Positions 62,789 through 64,000 of a stretch of DNA of 64,000 nt are shown one piece after another (position 1 is the stretch's first letter; every line of letters starts with the position of its first letter). A program made the position numbers and the translations under genes. The notes beneath the pieces were generated by a model. The model did no database searches, was not told the origin of the DNA, and was given only the letters and a program-made list of their open reading frames with translations. Origin of the DNA: Pseudoalteromonas holothuriae (GTDB lineage Bacteria > Pseudomonadota > Gammaproteobacteria > Enterobacterales > Alteromonadaceae). The stretch lies in assembly GCF_945859825.1 (NCBI RefSeq), contig NZ_CAMAPC010000006.1, positions 62,001 to 126,000 on the forward strand, read 5' to 3'.

Positions 62789-63738
62789 TAAATAAGCTCA
62801 AATCATTGGTTTTTTTGGGTGAGTGTATGCAGGAACACCGTGCTGATGGCAGCGAAAGTTTTGGCGGCGATACCTTTAATACTGCATGGTATTTGAGTCA
62901 ATTATTAAAGCAAAGTCATGTGACTGATTGTGAGATCTATTATGCAACGGCGATAGGGGCTGACAGCAATAGCCAGCAGTTTAAAAGGGTTATGCAGGAG
63001 TGCGGTATTTCAGAACAATTTGTGGTGACTCACTCGTGTAAAGTGATGGGGAAATACCAGATAACAGTTGATGATAAAGGTGAGCGAAACTTTAGTTTTG
63101 ACCGCGCGCAAAGCGCCGCCAGAGAGTACTTTAATCTAGATGAAACATTAAGTGATGCTTTATACAATAAACGGGTAGATGGGATTTATTTATCTGGTAT
63201 CAGCTTAGCCATTTTGTGTGAGCAGCAACGTAATCACCTACTTATGTTACTTAATACGTTTAAGCAAAAAGGGGGCGTCATTTTTTTTGATAATAACTAT
63301 CGCCGCTCTGTTTGGTTGAACACTCAGCCACAAGCAATTTACTTAGCTGTTATGGCACTTACGTGCTTGGCATTTTTAACTGATGAAGATGAGTATGCAG
63401 TTTACAGCACGAGTAATCCGGCCGACATTTTTGCGTTTCATCAAGCTTCTCATGAGACAAGTCAAACATTGGTAGTTCGTCAGGGGCATTTACCTTGTCT
63501 AATAAAAAGCATAGGTCATGATGCATCAATCACTGTGCCAGCTGAGCGAGTGAATGATGAGCGGGTGGTTGATACCTGCGGCGCAGGTGATGCTTTTGCA
63601 GCTGGTTTTTTAGCCAAAATGCTAACGCAGGGTTTAGTTAATGATGCCGCGAGGTTTGCCCATCAAGTTGCCGCAACGGTTATTCAGCACCATGGCGCGT
63701 TAGTGCCACTTAATCTACTACCTAAGCTGGTTCAATAA
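62785..63738 (+). CDS. kdgK: PfkB-family sugar kinase, 2-keto-3-deoxygluconate kinase-like
   Basis: A 317-residue PfkB kinase. The start FLGECMQEHRADGSESFGGDTFNTAWYLSQLL (read in pieces) is the KdgK type (GECMIE, GGDTLNT), and the catalytic Asp269 lies in VVDTCGAGDAFAAGF. It phosphorylates 2-keto-3-deoxygluconate to KDPG, which the KDPG aldolase then cleaves to pyruvate and glyceraldehyde-3-phosphate; that aldolase is not in the window. It overlaps the symporter gene by four bases and is followed by the glycoside-hydrolase gene after 11 bases. Confidence 0.88.
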   Translation: MINKLKSLVFLGECMQEHRADGSESFGGDTFNTAWYLSQLLKQSHVTDCEIYYATAIGADSNSQQFKRVMQECGISEQFVVTHSCKVMGKYQITVDDKGERNFSFDRAQSAAREYFNLDETLSDALYNKRVDGIYLSGISLAILCEQQRNHLLMLLNTFKQKGGVIFFDNNYRRSVWLNTQPQAIYLAVMALTCLAFLTDEDEYAVYSTSNPADIFAFHQASHETSQTLVVRQGHLPCLIKSIGHDASITVPAERVNDERVVDTCGAGDAFAAGFLAKMLTQGLVNDAARFAHQVAATVIQHHGALVPLNLLPKLVQ

Positions 63739-63749
63739 GGAGTGATAAA

Positions 63750-64000
63750 TTGAACTTTTTCAAAGCAAAACTATATGCTTTTTTTCTCAGTATTTCGCTA
63801 ATTTATAGCGCCGTTGCCATGTGCCAGAATGTGTTGATGCCAATGCCCAAGCATATCAACCTCGCTCAGGGGGAGTTGGTGCTTACAGATGAAGTTAATG
63901 TGTCTTTTACTGGGTTTAGTAAAGCACGGGCAATATTCCAACGCACCAAATTAGCCACTTACTTTACGCGCATTGCCAAAAATAAGGTGATGCTGATAGA
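63750..64000 (+). CDS. N-terminal part of a probable GH20 beta-N-acetylhexosaminidase (cut by window end)
   Basis: The first 83 residues are visible. TTG start at 63750 with GGAG eight bases upstream, then a signal peptide (FFLSISLIYSAVAM) with cleavage near VAM|CQN; a lipobox is possible because Cys25 follows AVAM. The mature start VLMPMPKHINLAQGELVLTDEVNVSFTGF is the usual opening of the non-catalytic N-terminal domain of GH20 hexosaminidases. No stop occurs before the window end. It would cut N-acetylglucosamine from oxidised chitooligosaccharides in the periplasm or on the outer membrane. Substrate by context. Confidence 0.7.
   Translation, partial: MNFFKAKLYAFFLSISLIYSAVAMCQNVLMPMPKHINLAQGELVLTDEVNVSFTGFSKARAIFQRTKLATYFTRIAKNKVMLI

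Noticed and set aside
1..64000. CRISPR arrays, prophage, integrative elements or rRNA genes
   Set aside because: No regularly spaced repeats, phage structural genes, integrase or rRNA sequence were seen on either strand.

Overview
The window is a gammaproteobacterial chromosome segment that looks like Alteromonadales and most probably Pseudoalteromonas. The basis is AT-rich DNA, standard housekeeping blocks in gammaproteobacterial order (yhbY/rlmE-ftsH-folP-glmM-tpiA-secG-tRNA-Leu(GAG)), lineage-typical loci (ccmI-mlaA, bepA-arsC-wrbA-DUF2069), two very large TonB-dependent receptors and a marine-type chitin-related cluster. No search was run; all calls come from reading protein motifs and DNA.

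Layout. 1-11.7 kb: end of ccmI and mlaA, a CPA2 antiporter, Spo0M-like and ElaA-like proteins, an NSS transporter, an RstA/RstB-like two-component system next to a MipA/OmpV porin-like protein, a lipoprotein and a class-C-like serine hydrolase. 11.7-18.4 kb: the core block yhbY, rlmE, ftsH, folP, glmM, tpiA, secG, tRNA-Leu(GAG). 18.5-23.7 kb: helicase IV-like protein, glutamate-family dehydrogenase, small PspB-like protein, queC and queE. 23.8-30 kb: an unassigned island of two large and one small secreted proteins beside a TPR/transmembrane protein. 30-41 kb: bcp, gcvR, bamC, a YjiH transporter, a DUF2897 microprotein, an ankyrin protein, DUF2069, wrbA, arsC, bepA, a TusA-like protein and perM.

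40.8-52 kb is a sugar regulon: a LacI-family repressor diverges from pgi, followed by zwf-pgl, a TonB-dependent receptor, a flavin-dependent halogenase and a DUF6445 protein. Three copies of the operator-like palindrome TGACAGCGTTGTCA lie in front of pgi and in front of the receptor.

52.3-64 kb is the most interesting part. After a decayed IS3-family element come a 1073-residue TonB-dependent receptor, a 270-bp MITE, and a tight six-gene run ending in a seventh, cut-off gene: DSD-like PLP enzyme, RpiR regulator, N-acyl-D-amino-acid deacylase-like enzyme, RidA, sodium/solute symporter, KDG kinase, and the start of a probable GH20 hexosaminidase. Read together this fits catabolism of oxidised chitin ends: outer-membrane uptake of C1-oxidised chitooligosaccharides, periplasmic hydrolysis to N-acetylglucosaminate, symport, deacetylation, PLP-dependent deamination to 2-keto-3-deoxygluconate, and phosphorylation to KDPG. 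A pathway of this kind has been described in a marine Pseudoalteromonas; the assignment here is by gene content and family, not by test.
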